A DNA stretch of 64,000 nt, taken from the NCBI RefSeq assembly GCF_014050145.1, contig NZ_JACFYF010000010.1, positions 62,001-126,000 of the forward strand, read 5' to 3'. The stretch is from Vibrio marinisediminis (lineage in GTDB: Bacteria; Pseudomonadota; Gammaproteobacteria; Enterobacterales; Vibrionaceae). A program made the position numbers and the translations under genes. This document shows positions 44,195 through 54,258 of the stretch, in pieces. Position 1 is the first letter of the stretch, and each line of letters opens with the position of its first letter. The notes beneath the pieces are model-generated. The model did not search any database, was not told the origin of the DNA, and saw only the letters and a program-made list of their open reading frames with translations.

Positions 44195-45242
44195 CGAAAT
44201 CGTACCCCAAGCCCAAGGCGGTGAAGTTGTTGAAGCTACCGTAGATATCTCAACCATTCCTGGTGAAGAGCGAGCAGCGATCTTGTTGCTCAGCCTCAAT
44301 GAGGAAGACGCGGCAGGTATCATTCGCCATTTGGAGCCAAAACAAGTTCAGCGCGTTGGTAGCGCAATGGCGCGCGCCGCTGATCTGAGCCAAGACAAAG
44401 TTGGCGCGGTTCACCGTGCTTTCTTGGAAGATATTCAGAAATACACCAACATCGGTATGGGCAGTGAAGACTTCATGCGTAATACCCTTGTTGCCGCATT
44501 AGGGCAAGACAAAGCCAACAACCTAGTTGACCAAATTCTATTGGGTACGGGGTCTAAAGGTCTTGATTCATTGAAATGGATGGATCCACGCCAAGTGGCA
44601 AGCATCATTATCAATGAACACCCACAGATTCAAACCATTGTATTGTCGTATCTTGAACCGGATCAGTCAGCGGAAATTCTGTCACAGTTTGCTGAACGTG
44701 ACCGTTTAGACTTGATGATGCGTATCGCTAACCTTGAAGAAGTTCAACCATCAGCATTGGCTGAGTTGAATGAAATCATGGAGAAGCAGTTTGCTGGTCA
44801 AGCGGGTGCACAAGCGGCCAAAATTGGCGGCTTGAAAGCAGCAGCCGAGATCATGAACTACATGGACAACAACGTCGAAGGCGTCTTGATGGAGCAAATT
44901 CGCGACCAAGACGAAGACATGGCGACCCAAATTCAAGATCTTATGTTTGTCTTCGAGAACCTTATCGAAGTGGACGACCAAGGTATTCAAAAGCTGCTGC
45001 GTGACGTTCCACAAGATGTCCTACAGCGTGCACTCAAAGGTGCGGATGATGGCTTGCGTGATAAGATCTTCAAGAACATGTCGAAACGTGCTGCTGAGAT
45101 GATGCGGGATGATCTCGAAGCGATGCCGCCAATCAAAGTTTCTGATGTTGAAGCGGCGCAAAAAGAAGTACTGGCGATTGCACGTCGTATGGCTGATGCC
45201 GGCGAACTTATGCTTTCTGGTGGTGCGGACGAATTCTTATAA
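44187..45242 (+). CDS. fliG: Flagellar motor switch protein FliG
   Basis: Rotor protein that contacts PomA and sets torque and direction. 351 residues: an N-terminal FliF-binding domain (GEERAAILLLSLNEEDAAGIIRHLEPKQVQRVG), a middle armadillo domain (ASIIINEHPQIQTIVLSYLEPDQSAEIL, EHPQ motif) and a C-terminal torque helix region (FVFENLIEVDDQGIQKLLRDVPQDVLQRALKGADDGLRDKIFKNMSKRAAEMMRDDLE) with the charged residues used in motor contact. The start overlaps fliF. Confidence 0.97.
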   Translation: MANEIVPQAQGGEVVEATVDISTIPGEERAAILLLSLNEEDAAGIIRHLEPKQVQRVGSAMARAADLSQDKVGAVHRAFLEDIQKYTNIGMGSEDFMRNTLVAALGQDKANNLVDQILLGTGSKGLDSLKWMDPRQVASIIINEHPQIQTIVLSYLEPDQSAEILSQFAERDRLDLMMRIANLEEVQPSALAELNEIMEKQFAGQAGAQAAKIGGLKAAAEIMNYMDNNVEGVLMEQIRDQDEDMATQIQDLMFVFENLIEVDDQGIQKLLRDVPQDVLQRALKGADDGLRDKIFKNMSKRAAEMMRDDLEAMPPIKVSDVEAAQKEVLAIARRMADAGELMLSGGADEFL

Positions 45243-45269
45243 TTTATTGCTGTTGCAAGGTGAATAATC

Positions 45270-46070
45270 ATGTCGGGTGAGAGAAAACGCGGCTTTTTGC
45301 GTCTCGATGACGATCAACAAGTCGAAAAGGCACAAAAATGGGGCTTACCTGACTACACGCCGGAAAAGCATGCTCATGCTCGTGAAACAGCAATGAATTA
45401 CGATCCTGCGTGGATGCCAAACTTCTCCGAGCCTGAGGAAGAAGCACCGCTAGAACTGACCGAAGAGCAAATTGAACTGATCAAGCAACAAGCGCATCAG
45501 GAAGGTTTACTGCAAGGTCAGGAAGCGGGTTTTAAACAAGGTTATGAGAAAGGCAAACAACAAGGCTTTGAACAAGGCCAACAAGAAGGTCTAGAGTCAG
45601 GCAAAATTGAAGGCGTTGCCGCAGGGCAAGAGTTTATTCAACAGCAAGTACAAACCTTTGTTGGTTTAGCCAACCAGTTTGCCCAACCACTTGAGTTAAT
45701 GAACGCCCAAGTGGAGAGACAATTGGTCGACATGGTACTGACCTTAGTCAAAGAGGTGGTCCATGTTGAGGTACAAACCAACCCACAAGTAATATTAGAT
45801 ACTATAAAACAATCGGTTGAAGCGCTGCCTGTTTCTGGGCACGCCATTACTCTTAAACTACACCCTGATGACGTTGAGATTATCCGCTCCTCTTATGGTG
45901 AAGAGTCGCTTGAATTCCGTAATTGGACATTGCTTGATGAGCCAGCGCTTAATCGTGGTGATGTTCAGATTGAAGCGGGCGAGTCGAGTGTTAATTACCG
46001 CATGGAAGAGCGTATTCGCACCGTGTTGAAAAGCTTCTGTGGTGTTAACCGCTATCAAGGTGGTGAATAG
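45270..46070 (+). CDS. fliH: Flagellar export ATPase regulator FliH
   Basis: Dimeric stalk that holds FliI and docks it at FliN. 266 residues. The acidic N-terminal region is followed by an unusually regular GxxxG array: glycines at 79, 83, 87 and every fourth residue to 119 (eleven in a row), then the FliI-binding C-terminal domain ([57 protein letters not shown]). The stop TAG overlaps the fliI GTG start by one base. Confidence 0.94.
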   Translation: MSGERKRGFLRLDDDQQVEKAQKWGLPDYTPEKHAHARETAMNYDPAWMPNFSEPEEEAPLELTEEQIELIKQQAHQEGLLQGQEAGFKQGYEKGKQQGFEQGQQEGLESGKIEGVAAGQEFIQQQVQTFVGLANQFAQPLELMNAQVERQLVDMVLTLVKEVVHVEVQTNPQVILDTIKQSVEALPVSGHAITLKLHPDDVEIIRSSYGEESLEFRNWTLLDEPALNRGDVQIEAGESSVNYRMEERIRTVLKSFCGVNRYQGGE

Positions 46071-47392
46071 TGCTCGCACTGGCTGACCGCCTTTCCCAAT
46101 ACAAAACACAAGGGCTAACGTGTCGACCTGTTGCGTCGGGTAAGTTGGTTCGTGTGGTTGGTTTAACTCTTGAAGCAACCGGATGTCGCGCGCCAATTGG
46201 CAGCTTATGCACAGTAGAAACCATGAAAGGCGAAATGGAAGCCGAAGTGGTGGGTTTTTCTGGTGACAACCTGTTTCTCATGCCTAGTGAACAAATTACC
46301 GGTGTCCTACCGGGGGCTAAAGTTACCCCTCTCACCAGTGATGTCGGTTTACCTGTGGGGATGGAGCTGCTTGGGCGAGTTATTGACGGTGTCGGTAACC
46401 CATTGGATGGTCTAGGTCCAATTTACACTGAGAAACGCGCTTCATTTAACGCTGAACCCATCAACCCATTATCACGTAAGCCTATTACTGAGCCCCTCGA
46501 TGTTGGTCTTAAAGCCATTAACGGTCTTCTGACGGTTGGTAAAGGGCAACGTATTGGTCTATTCGCTGGTTCCGGTGTGGGTAAATCGGTCACGCTGGGT
46601 ATGATGACCCGAGGCACCACTGCGCAAGTGGTTGTGGTTGGTTTGATTGGTGAGCGTGGTCGAGAAGTTAAAGAATTTATTGAAGAAATTTTAGGTGTTG
46701 ATGGCCGCCAACGTTCAGTGGTTGTCGCCGCGCCTGCCGACTCATCTCCTTTAATGCGTTTAAAAGGCTGTCAAACGGCTTTAACCATTGCTGAATATTT
46801 CCGTGACCAAGGTTTGGATGTATTGCTGCTGATGGATTCACTTACCCGTTTTGCGCAAGCGCAGCGTGAGATTGCTCTGTCCGTTGGTGAACCGCCAGCA
46901 ACCAAAGGTTACCCACCATCAGTTTTTGCCAAACTGCCAGCCTTGGTAGAGCGTGCGGGTAACGGTAGCCCAGAGCAAGGCTCGATCACCGCCTTCTTTA
47001 CCGTACTGACGGAAGGGGATGACTTACAAGACCCGATAGCTGATGCATCCCGCGCCATTTTGGATGGTCACGTTGTGCTTTCTCGCGAAATGGCGGATGC
47101 GGGTCATTACCCAGCGATTGATGTTGAAAAGTCGGTCAGTCGTGTCATGCCGCAAATTACCACGGATGAGCATGTGTTGATGTCCAAAGCGGTACGCCAA
47201 GTCCTTTCGATTTGCCGTAAAAACCAAGATTTGGTTTCTATTGGTGCATACAAGCCCGGCACTGATCCTGCGATCGATAGTGCGTTTACGCTTAAGCCGA
47301 AGCTGGATATGTTCTTACAGCAGAGCATGAAAGAGAGTGTGCCATATGACATGTGTGTCAATATGCTTGGTCGATTATTGAAAGGGGAGTAA
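46070..47392 (+). CDS. fliI: Flagellum-specific ATPase FliI
   Basis: Hexameric type III export ATPase, homologous to F1-beta. 440 residues with Walker A AGSGVGKS (166-173), [19 protein letters not shown], Walker [37 protein letters not shown] and [15 protein letters not shown]. The start is GTG at 46070 (coupled to the fliH stop, TAGTG). fliJ follows 7 bp after the stop. Confidence 0.97.
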   Translation: MLALADRLSQYKTQGLTCRPVASGKLVRVVGLTLEATGCRAPIGSLCTVETMKGEMEAEVVGFSGDNLFLMPSEQITGVLPGAKVTPLTSDVGLPVGMELLGRVIDGVGNPLDGLGPIYTEKRASFNAEPINPLSRKPITEPLDVGLKAINGLLTVGKGQRIGLFAGSGVGKSVTLGMMTRGTTAQVVVVGLIGERGREVKEFIEEILGVDGRQRSVVVAAPADSSPLMRLKGCQTALTIAEYFRDQGLDVLLLMDSLTRFAQAQREIALSVGEPPATKGYPPSVFAKLPALVERAGNGSPEQGSITAFFTVLTEGDDLQDPIADASRAILDGHVVLSREMADAGHYPAIDVEKSVSRVMPQITTDEHVLMSKAVRQVLSICRKNQDLVSIGAYKPGTDPAIDSAFTLKPKLDMFLQQSMKESVPYDMCVNMLGRLLKGE

Positions 47393-47399
47393 TTAGCTT

Positions 47400-47849
47400 A
47401 TGGATAATGCCCTTGGCTTTTTACTGGAGCAGGCAAAAGAACGTGAAAACCAAGCTGTGCTTGCGCTGAATAAGGCACGCACTGAGCTTGATGGTTACTA
47501 CCAGCAATTACAACAGATTGAAAAGTACCGTCTAGATTATTGCCAGCAGTTAGTTGATCGCGGTAAGCAAGGGCTTACTGCCAGTCAATATACCCATTTA
47601 AACCGATTTCTTACCACTCTCGACAATACCTTGTCGAAGCAAAAACAAGCTGAATCTCACTTTAAAGATCAAGTTGAAAACTGTGAAATCCACTGGCATG
47701 AGTGCCGCAAGCAACGCCGTTCTTATGAATGGTTGATTGAGAAAAAGCAAACCGAGAAGCAACGTTTAGAAAATATCCGCGAGCAAAAACAGATGGATGA
47801 GTTTTCTACCTTACAGTTTTCTCGTCGTCATTCGAATCGACTAGGTTAA
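47400..47849 (+). CDS. fliJ: Flagellar export protein FliJ
   Basis: Coiled-coil central stalk of the export ATPase. 149 residues, almost entirely helical and rich in Gln, Arg and Lys (LLEQAKERENQAVLALNKARTELDGYYQQLQQIEKYRLDYCQQLVDRG; LNRFLTTLDNTLSKQKQAESHFKDQVENCEIHWHECRKQRRSYEWLIEKKQTEKQRLENIREQKQMDEF), the FliJ pattern. It lies between fliI and fliK; 157-163 non-coding bases follow. Confidence 0.92.
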   Translation: MDNALGFLLEQAKERENQAVLALNKARTELDGYYQQLQQIEKYRLDYCQQLVDRGKQGLTASQYTHLNRFLTTLDNTLSKQKQAESHFKDQVENCEIHWHECRKQRRSYEWLIEKKQTEKQRLENIREQKQMDEFSTLQFSRRHSNRLG

Positions 47850-48012
47850 GACTGTTATTGGCTCGATTATTGCTTCTAATGCAACTAGTTAAGTGTTTCT
47901 TTTTTGAACAAGACAATCTGCTCGCCAACTGCAAATGATCGGTGGGTGTGAGTAGAGATACGTCTAGTAAGAACACAGATTGGATTAGTCAGTTTAAAGC
48001 GAGTCAGTGACC

Positions 48013-49833
48013 ATGAATGTAAATTTAACATCGGCTACAGAAGCAACCAAGCTCAGCAAAGGGGGAAGCGATAAAGCGACCTCGTTGGATGAGACTTCTG
48101 AAGCTGAAGGCTTTTTTGCAAAGTTGACTGCGATGCTCAAAGGAGAGAGCGAAGCTGAGCTTGAAAAGACTGACGTTGTTACTGAGTCAAACGGTGAAGA
48201 ATCGGTTGAAGAAGGCACGGTTAACGTTGATGCAACTGCGGAAAAAAGCACCGATGCAGTATTAAACGCCTCGGAAAGTGAAGTCAGTTCAGAGCTTAGT
48301 GAAGAAGAGCTGATGGTGAAGGCTGACAAGAGTAGCGACGAAAAAGTGGCGGATGGTCAACGTCAAAACGAACAACTCGTTGATGAGCAAGCCGTCACTA
48401 TCCCTAAAGAACTAGAAAAATTTATCGAAAACGCAGATAAACAGGCGTTTTCGAGTTCAGATGTTGAACAAACTGTCGCTGAAAGCGAAGAGTTGCTTGG
48501 TCGATTAGAGCAGTCAAGCAAGGCATTACAACAAGCGGACGGCAACACTTTGCCTCTGCAGCAAGCTGAGCAAGCGCCATTAGCAGCATCACCAACTGAA
48601 GAGATGGCGATAACGCCGCAAGCCGTTGCGCTAAGCGACAGCCAACCTGTAGAGGGAGATGTTACACAAGGTCAAACGCCGCAGGCGGTTGAATTGATTG
48701 CGGCTGATACGTTGGCTTCTGAGCAAGCGGTTATTGAGACTGAAGATGGAAAAGAGCTGGCAACAACACAAGTTCAAAGCTCGCCAATGCATGCAAACTC
48801 ACTACAAGTAACGCCTGATCAAGCAAGTGAGACCTTAGCAACGGATACCGATGCGGCAACTGTTGTTCAAAGTGACATTAAAATGGGTGAATTGGCGGAA
48901 GAATCGGTTGGTGAGCTAGCAGAAGAAGCGGTTCAACCCGCGGCTATCGCATGGCAAACGTCAACCGCAGCAACTCAAACGGTTGATGGTGAGAAACTCA
49001 CAGGTGATGAGTTGCTACACAAACAAGCAAGTAAACCTGTGACTAATCAACAATTACAAGCCAGTTTGACGGCAGCTCAAACGCAAAATGCCAATACTAG
49101 CCAGGTCACGCCTTCAACCAATGCCAACACCAGTGCATTGACACCAGCCACGCCTATGGATTTGTCGGCGGCAGCGCAACTACAAGCGAATGTTGCTCCA
49201 GCCGTTAAGCCTGACAACGCGATGCTACAAGCCAGTTTAGGCGCTAAAGCCGCAGCGACGCTAGGTCAGCTGACACAACAAAATGAAACTGGCAATGGCA
49301 GCGAAGCTTCTTTTGCTCAGCAATTGAGCCAAGCCGCGGGGCAAACCGGAGTGAACGGACAAATTCGTGCAGAGCAAACTGCGCAGCCGCAACCGGCTAT
49401 GCAACTTAACCGTGAAATGGCAAGCGAGCAGGTATCAGAACGCATCCAAATGATGCTTTCAAAAAACTTAAAAAATATTGATATTCGTCTCGACCCACCC
49501 GAGTTGGGGCGTATGCAGATCCGCATGAATATGAATGGTGATAATGCGACAGTACACTTTACCGTGGCAAACCAGCAGGCTCGCGATATTGTTGAACAAG
49601 CCATGCCTCGATTAAGAGAGATGTTGGCGCAACAGGGACTGCAACTTGGTGATACATCGGTACAACAGCAAGCATCCGGTCAGCAGCAAAGACAATATGC
49701 CACCTCAAGTGAAGGTGGATCTGGTCAAGGTAGCAGCAATCAACGCGCAACAGGTGAAGAAAACCTTGAACCGGACGTCAAACTTGATTTGAATGTGGCA
49801 TCAAAGCGTGATGGAATCAGTTATTACGCTTAG
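48013..49833 (+). CDS. fliK: Flagellar hook-length control protein FliK
   Basis: Secreted molecular ruler that ends hook growth and switches export specificity through FlhB. 606 residues. The long N-terminal part (about 1-440) is acidic and Gln/Ala/Thr-rich with low complexity; the conserved Flg_hook C-terminal domain starts near 455 with RLDPPELG (492-499), MQIRMNMNGDNATVHFTVANQQARDIVEQAMPRLREMLAQQGLQLG. It is longer than enterobacterial FliK (about 405). An in-frame GTG at 48007 is an alternative start. No sigma-54 or sigma-28 consensus was seen in the gap before it. Confidence 0.92.
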   Translation: MNVNLTSATEATKLSKGGSDKATSLDETSEAEGFFAKLTAMLKGESEAELEKTDVVTESNGEESVEEGTVNVDATAEKSTDAVLNASESEVSSELSEEELMVKADKSSDEKVADGQRQNEQLVDEQAVTIPKELEKFIENADKQAFSSSDVEQTVAESEELLGRLEQSSKALQQADGNTLPLQQAEQAPLAASPTEEMAITPQAVALSDSQPVEGDVTQGQTPQAVELIAADTLASEQAVIETEDGKELATTQVQSSPMHANSLQVTPDQASETLATDTDAATVVQSDIKMGELAEESVGELAEEAVQPAAIAWQTSTAATQTVDGEKLTGDELLHKQASKPVTNQQLQASLTAAQTQNANTSQVTPSTNANTSALTPATPMDLSAAAQLQANVAPAVKPDNAMLQASLGAKAAATLGQLTQQNETGNGSEASFAQQLSQAAGQTGVNGQIRAEQTAQPQPAMQLNREMASEQVSERIQMMLSKNLKNIDIRLDPPELGRMQIRMNMNGDNATVHFTVANQQARDIVEQAMPRLREMLAQQGLQLGDTSVQQQASGQQQRQYATSSEGGSGQGSSNQRATGEENLEPDVKLDLNVASKRDGISYYA

Positions 49834-49887
49834 ACTATGCCGATAAGCATGGAATTAACGGATTGAATAGCTAGAGAATCTCAGAAT

Positions 49888-50385
49888 ATGGCAGCAGAAG
49901 AAATTGCAAATGAAGCCCCAAAGGGCAAAGGGAAACTGATCATCATAGTGGTTGCAGTATTAGTACTACTGGTTGGCGGTGGCGCTGCAGCGTTTTTCTT
50001 GATGGGTTCTAGCGATAGCGCAGAAGCTGATTCGACAGCACAGGTTTCAGCGGCTGCCGCTGAGCTGCCAGTTTCGTATGTCAATATTCCTCAACCGTTT
50101 TTGTTTAATGTAACTGGTGATAAGAAAGATCGCTTAGTGCAAATTAATGTGCAGTTGATGGTTCGTGGTATCGACAATGAAAATTTGGCGCGCTACCACT
50201 CTCCGTTGATTGAAAGCTCGCTGTTGGCGACGTTTGCTTCCGCAACGGTAGATCAACTGCGTAGTGCCAATGGGCGTGTAGAATTGCGCCAAAAAGCAAC
50301 CGAAGATATTAAAGCGAGTTTGACTCGCGCAGTAGGACAGCCAGTGATTGAACGTGTGCTGTTTACTGATTTTGTTATTCAGTAG
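49888..50385 (+). CDS. fliL: Flagellar basal-body protein FliL
   Basis: Single-pass inner-membrane protein that rings the stator and strengthens swimming load. The 165 residues have an N-terminal cytoplasmic tail, one helix (about 16-37, LIIIVVAVLVLLVGGGAAAFFL), an Ala/Ser-rich linker and a periplasmic stomatin-like domain (VSYVNIPQPFLFNVTGDKKDRLVQINVQLMVRG...RVLFTDFVIQ). First of the fliLMNOPQR-flhB group. Confidence 0.95.
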   Translation: MAAEEIANEAPKGKGKLIIIVVAVLVLLVGGGAAAFFLMGSSDSAEADSTAQVSAAAAELPVSYVNIPQPFLFNVTGDKKDRLVQINVQLMVRGIDNENLARYHSPLIESSLLATFASATVDQLRSANGRVELRQKATEDIKASLTRAVGQPVIERVLFTDFVIQ

Positions 50386-50393
50386 GAATTAGT

Positions 50394-51443
50394 GTGACCG
50401 ATCTATTAAGCCAAGACGAAATTGATGCGCTACTGCATGGCGTAGATGATGTTGATGACGTCGATGATAATGAGGTCGTCAGTGATACAGATGCGGTAGA
50501 TTTCGACTTCTCTTCACAAGACCGAATTGTTCGTGGTCGAATGCCAACGCTCGAGCTTATTAACGAGCGTTTTGCCCGTCATATGCGTATCAGCTTATTT
50601 AACATGCTGCGCAAAACTGCCGAAGTGTCGATTAACGGCGTACAGATGATGAAGTTTGGTGAGTACCAAAACACGTTATATGTACCGACCAGTTTGAACA
50701 TGGTGCGTTTTAGACCGTTGAAGGGTACATCACTGATCACCATGGAAGCACGTTTAGTGTTTATTTTGGTAGAGAACTTCTTTGGTGGTGATGGTCGTTT
50801 CCATGCGCGTATCGAAGGGCGTGAATTTACGCCAACCGAGCGTCGCATCATCCAGCTTCTACTAAAGATTGTTTTTGAAGATTATAAAGAAGCATGGTCT
50901 CCAGTAATGGGGGTTGAGTTTGAATACCTCGACTCAGAAGTAAACCCGAGCATGGCAAACATTGTCAGCCCAACGGAAGTGATTGTCGTGAGTTCATTCC
51001 ACATCGAAGTTGATGGCGGTGGCGGCGACTTCCACATGGTGATGCCTTATTCGATGGTGGAGCCAATCCGTGAATTGCTTGATGCGGGTGTGCAATCGGA
51101 CAAAATGGAAACCGACGTTCGTTGGAGTTCGGCACTGCGTGAAGAGATCATGGATGTGCCAGTTAACTTCCGTGTTGATTTGCTTGAAAAAGACATTTCA
51201 TTGCGAGATTTGATGGAGTTACAACCTGGCGACATCATTCCAATTGAGATGCCGAAACATGCGGTTATGTTTGTTGAAGAACTGCCAACTTATCGTGTGA
51301 AAATGGGGCGTTCCGGTGAGAAATTAGCGGTTCAAGTTTCTGAAAAAATAAGACGCCCTGATGTGGTGAAAACCGACATCGCTTTTCTTGGTAAAGATGT
51401 CATTTCCGAGTTAGAGCAAGATGACGGCGAAATTGAAGATTAA
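50394..51443 (+). CDS. fliM: Flagellar motor switch protein FliM
   Basis: C-ring protein that binds CheY-P. 349 residues: the N-terminal CheY-P-binding peptide LLSQDEIDALLHG, a CheC-like middle domain (DRIVRGRMPTLELINERFARHMRISLFNMLR; GGDGRFHARIEGREFTPTE) and a C-terminal SpoA domain (FRVDLLEKDISLRDLMELQPGDIIPIEMPKHAVMFVEELP). The start is GTG at 50394. fliN follows after 23 bp. Confidence 0.97.
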   Translation: MTDLLSQDEIDALLHGVDDVDDVDDNEVVSDTDAVDFDFSSQDRIVRGRMPTLELINERFARHMRISLFNMLRKTAEVSINGVQMMKFGEYQNTLYVPTSLNMVRFRPLKGTSLITMEARLVFILVENFFGGDGRFHARIEGREFTPTERRIIQLLLKIVFEDYKEAWSPVMGVEFEYLDSEVNPSMANIVSPTEVIVVSSFHIEVDGGGGDFHMVMPYSMVEPIRELLDAGVQSDKMETDVRWSSALREEIMDVPVNFRVDLLEKDISLRDLMELQPGDIIPIEMPKHAVMFVEELPTYRVKMGRSGEKLAVQVSEKIRRPDVVKTDIAFLGKDVISELEQDDGEIED

Positions 51444-51466
51444 AACGATTAGATAGGTATTTAGGT

Positions 51467-51877
51467 ATGGAACCAAGTGACGACCAAAGACTAGCCGACG
51501 AATGGGCGGCAGCATTAGGTGAAGACCCAAGTGCTCCGAGTATTGACGTTGATGAGGTGATGGCGGCTCAGCTTGATGAATTGCAAGACACGTCAGCACC
51601 CATCTCAGAAGATGAACGTCGCAAGCTCGATACGATTTTAGATATTCCAGTAACCATTTCGATGGAAGTGGGTCGCTCGCAAATTAGCATTCGTAACCTA
51701 CTGCAATTGAACCAAGGTTCGGTGGTAGAACTTGAGCGTTTGGCGGGTGAATCTCTTGATGTGTTGGTTAATGGCACACTTATCGCTCACGGCGAAGTGG
51801 TTGTAGTCAACGACAAGTTTGGTATTCGTTTGACTGATGTAATTAGCCAAACAGAGCGTATTAAGAAGCTTAGGTAA
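51467..51877 (+). CDS. fliN: Flagellar motor switch protein FliN
   Basis: C-ring component and FliH docking site. 136 residues: a variable acidic N-terminus and a C-terminal SpoA domain (ILDIPVTISMEVGRSQISIRNLLQLNQGSVVELERLAGESLDVLVNGTLIAHGEVVVVNDKFGIRLTDVIS), an excellent match to the family. fliO starts 3 bp after its stop. Confidence 0.97.
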   Translation: MEPSDDQRLADEWAAALGEDPSAPSIDVDEVMAAQLDELQDTSAPISEDERRKLDTILDIPVTISMEVGRSQISIRNLLQLNQGSVVELERLAGESLDVLVNGTLIAHGEVVVVNDKFGIRLTDVISQTERIKKLR

Positions 51878-51880
51878 CCT

Positions 51881-52270
51881 ATGAAGCCGAATTATCTCTG
51901 GCTACTACTGTTATCTCCTTCGGCAATGGCGGCGCCTTCAGCGCCGTCAAGCCAGTTTGATTGGGCGACCACGTTTGGGTCGCTTTTGTTCGTTATAGCC
52001 CTAATTTTATTGATGGCCTGGTTACTTAAGCGTATGCGAGTACCAACGATGGCAAATCAAAAAGGGTTAAGCGTGGTGCGACAAATTGCGGTTGGCACCC
52101 GTGAACGAATTGTGATTGTTCAAGCCGGAGAAGAACAGTTTTTGGTTGGCATTACACCTCAATCGATTCAATTGATTTCTAAGCTGGATAAACCTTTGTC
52201 TCAGGAGGAGCTGGCAGCCAGTCCATTTGCAAATCAACTGACTCAGCTATTAAAAAAGAATGACAAATAA
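51881..52270 (+). CDS. fliO: Flagellar biosynthetic protein FliO
   Basis: Accessory membrane protein assisting FliP ring assembly. 129 residues with a signal-like N-terminus ([14 protein letters not shown]), one clear membrane helix ([22 protein letters not shown]) and a cytoplasmic SH3-like part ([39 protein letters not shown]). It overlaps fliP by 11 bp. Confidence 0.92.
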   Translation: MKPNYLWLLLLSPSAMAAPSAPSSQFDWATTFGSLLFVIALILLMAWLLKRMRVPTMANQKGLSVVRQIAVGTRERIVIVQAGEEQFLVGITPQSIQLISKLDKPLSQEELAASPFANQLTQLLKKNDK

Positions 52271-53165
52271 TAATCACGTAGGGGCGAATCGCACCATAGT
52301 GAATCAGATAACAACGCTGCTTCTAGCGTTGATGTTGATGATGGTATCGGTATTTGCCCATGCGAGCGAAGAGCTAGATACACCCGTCAATAATTCCGTC
52401 GCCTCCGATTCGGTAACGGTGTCGGCAATGGAGCGTGAGCAAGGCGCAGCCAAGACGCTGTCGACCAGCTCTATAATGGGTTCCGGTGGCGGTGGTATAC
52501 CAGCATTCACGGTTACGACTAATACTGATGGTACGGAAGACTATTCAGTTAACTTACAGATCTTAGCGCTGATGACCATGCTGGGCTTTTTGCCAGCGAT
52601 GGTTATTTTGATGACCTCTTTCACGCGAATCGTGGTGGTGATGTCAATCTTGCGTCAAGCAATGGGTCTACAACAGACACCATCAAACCAGGTGATTATT
52701 GGTATCGCGATATTCTTAACCTTTTTTATCATGTCACCGGTATTAACCAAGGTTAACGAAACCGCAGTCCAACCCTATATTAATGAGCAAGTGACAGCGC
52801 GCCAAGCATTCGATTTGGCGCAAATCCCAATGAAAGACTTCATGCTCAAACAGACTCGAGTCAAAGACTTAGAAACCTTTGTCAATATTTCCGGCTCCAC
52901 TGCTCAGAACCCGGAAGATGTGTCTATGGCTGTACTTATTCCAGCTTTTATTACCTCAGAGCTTAAAACGGCATTCCAAATTGGTTTTATGCTGTTTTTG
53001 CCGTTTCTGATTATCGACTTGGTGGTGGCATCGGTCTTGATGGCAATGGGTATGATGATGCTCTCGCCAATGATCGTCTCTTTGCCATTTAAACTGATGC
53101 TATTCGTGCTAGTTGATGGGTGGAATTTAATACTCTCCACCTTAGCTGGCAGTTTTGCCTTGTGA
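52260..53165 (+). CDS. fliP: Flagellar export gate protein FliP
   Basis: Core of the export gate (FliP5-FliQ4-FliR1). 301 residues: a cleavable-looking signal ([21 protein letters not shown]), an unusually long Ser/Thr/Gly-rich linker (about 35-85), and the FliP domain ([94 protein letters not shown]). The start overlaps fliO. Confidence 0.95.
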   Translation: MTNNNHVGANRTIVNQITTLLLALMLMMVSVFAHASEELDTPVNNSVASDSVTVSAMEREQGAAKTLSTSSIMGSGGGGIPAFTVTTNTDGTEDYSVNLQILALMTMLGFLPAMVILMTSFTRIVVVMSILRQAMGLQQTPSNQVIIGIAIFLTFFIMSPVLTKVNETAVQPYINEQVTARQAFDLAQIPMKDFMLKQTRVKDLETFVNISGSTAQNPEDVSMAVLIPAFITSELKTAFQIGFMLFLPFLIIDLVVASVLMAMGMMMLSPMIVSLPFKLMLFVLVDGWNLILSTLAGSFAL

Positions 53166-53177
53166 CGGGAGAAAAAT

Positions 53178-53447
53178 ATGACTCCTGAAATGTTTGTTGA
53201 GCTATTTCGCGATGCACTTTGGATGGTACTCATCATGGTGTGCGCCATAGTGATCCCAAGTTTGTTGATTGGTTTGGTTGTGGCTGTTTTCCAAGCTGCG
53301 ACCTCTATCAACGAACAAACATTGAGCTTTCTACCCCGTTTGGTGGTGACCTTACTCGCGTTAATGTTCTTTGGGCATATGATGACGCAAATGATGACCG
53401 AGTACTTTTACTCAATCATTGAACGCTTGCCTCAAGTGCTCTACTAG
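53178..53447 (+). CDS. fliQ: Flagellar export gate protein FliQ
   Basis: Two-helix export gate subunit of 89 residues: MTPEMFVELFRDALWMVLIMVCAIVIPSLLIGLVVAVFQAATSINEQTLSFLPRL is highly typical. GGAG precedes the ATG; fliR begins 8 bp later. Confidence 0.96.
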   Translation: MTPEMFVELFRDALWMVLIMVCAIVIPSLLIGLVVAVFQAATSINEQTLSFLPRLVVTLLALMFFGHMMTQMMTEYFYSIIERLPQVLY

Positions 53448-53455
53448 GTAAGGCG

Positions 53456-54238
53456 ATGGAATACCCAGCCAACGTTGTTTTAGAGTGGATTGCCAACTAC
53501 TTTTGGCCATACACGCGAATTTCAGCCATGCTGATGGTCATGTCAGTTACTGGGGCGCGCTTTGTCTCAACTAAGATCAGGCTATACCTAGGATTGGCGA
53601 TCACCTTTGCCGTCATGCCAGCTATCCCTCAAGTGCCACAAACAATACAGCTACTCTCTTTTGAAGGCTTTATGGTGCTGCTTGAGCAACTGGTGATTGG
53701 TGTCGCAATGGGTACGGTCACGCAATTTATGATCCAAACCTTTGTTATATTGGGTCAAATACTGGGTATGCAGTCGAGCTTAGGTTTTGCTTCCATGGTT
53801 GACCCAGCTAACGGACAAAACACACCGCTACTTGGTCAGCTATTTATGTTTTTGGCGACCATGTTCTTTTTGGCGACCGACGGTCATCTAAAAATGTTGA
53901 TGTTGGTGGTAATGAGTTTTAAATCGTTGCCAATCGGTTCAGGCACACTGACCGCAGTGGATTTCCGTGAACTGGCTTTATGGCTCGGCACTATGTTCCA
54001 GTTAGCCTTGAGTATGTCGCTCTCTGGCATAATTGCGCTGCTGACCATCAACCTATCGTTTGGTGTAATGACCCGTGCTGCACCGCAGTTGAATATTTTC
54101 TCATTGGGTTTTGCTTTCGCTTTGATCGTGGGCTTATTGTTGTGTTGGTACATCCTTGGTGGTTTGTTTACTCATTATGAGTTGATATGGCTGCAAGGTG
54201 AGCAGCAGATTTGTCGTTTTATTCGTTTAGATTGTTAG
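53456..54238 (+). CDS. fliR: Flagellar export gate protein FliR
   Basis: Export gate subunit of 260 residues with about six hydrophobic helices and the FliR pattern (FWPYTRISAMLMVMSVTGARFVSTKIRLYLGLAITFAVMPAIP; LGQILGMQSSLGFASMVDPANGQNTPLLGQLF; APQLNIFSLGFAFALIVGLLLCWYIL). It lies between fliQ and flhB. Confidence 0.96.
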   Translation: MEYPANVVLEWIANYFWPYTRISAMLMVMSVTGARFVSTKIRLYLGLAITFAVMPAIPQVPQTIQLLSFEGFMVLLEQLVIGVAMGTVTQFMIQTFVILGQILGMQSSLGFASMVDPANGQNTPLLGQLFMFLATMFFLATDGHLKMLMLVVMSFKSLPIGSGTLTAVDFRELALWLGTMFQLALSMSLSGIIALLTINLSFGVMTRAAPQLNIFSLGFAFALIVGLLLCWYILGGLFTHYELIWLQGEQQICRFIRLDC

Positions 54239-54258
54239 TAACGCGCTAGGAGACTGAA

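Noticed and set aside
48007-49833. Low-complexity Gln/Ala/Thr region of FliK as a frameshift or non-coding stretch
   Set aside because: The frame is continuous into the conserved C-terminal domain and such N-terminal regions are normal for FliK.
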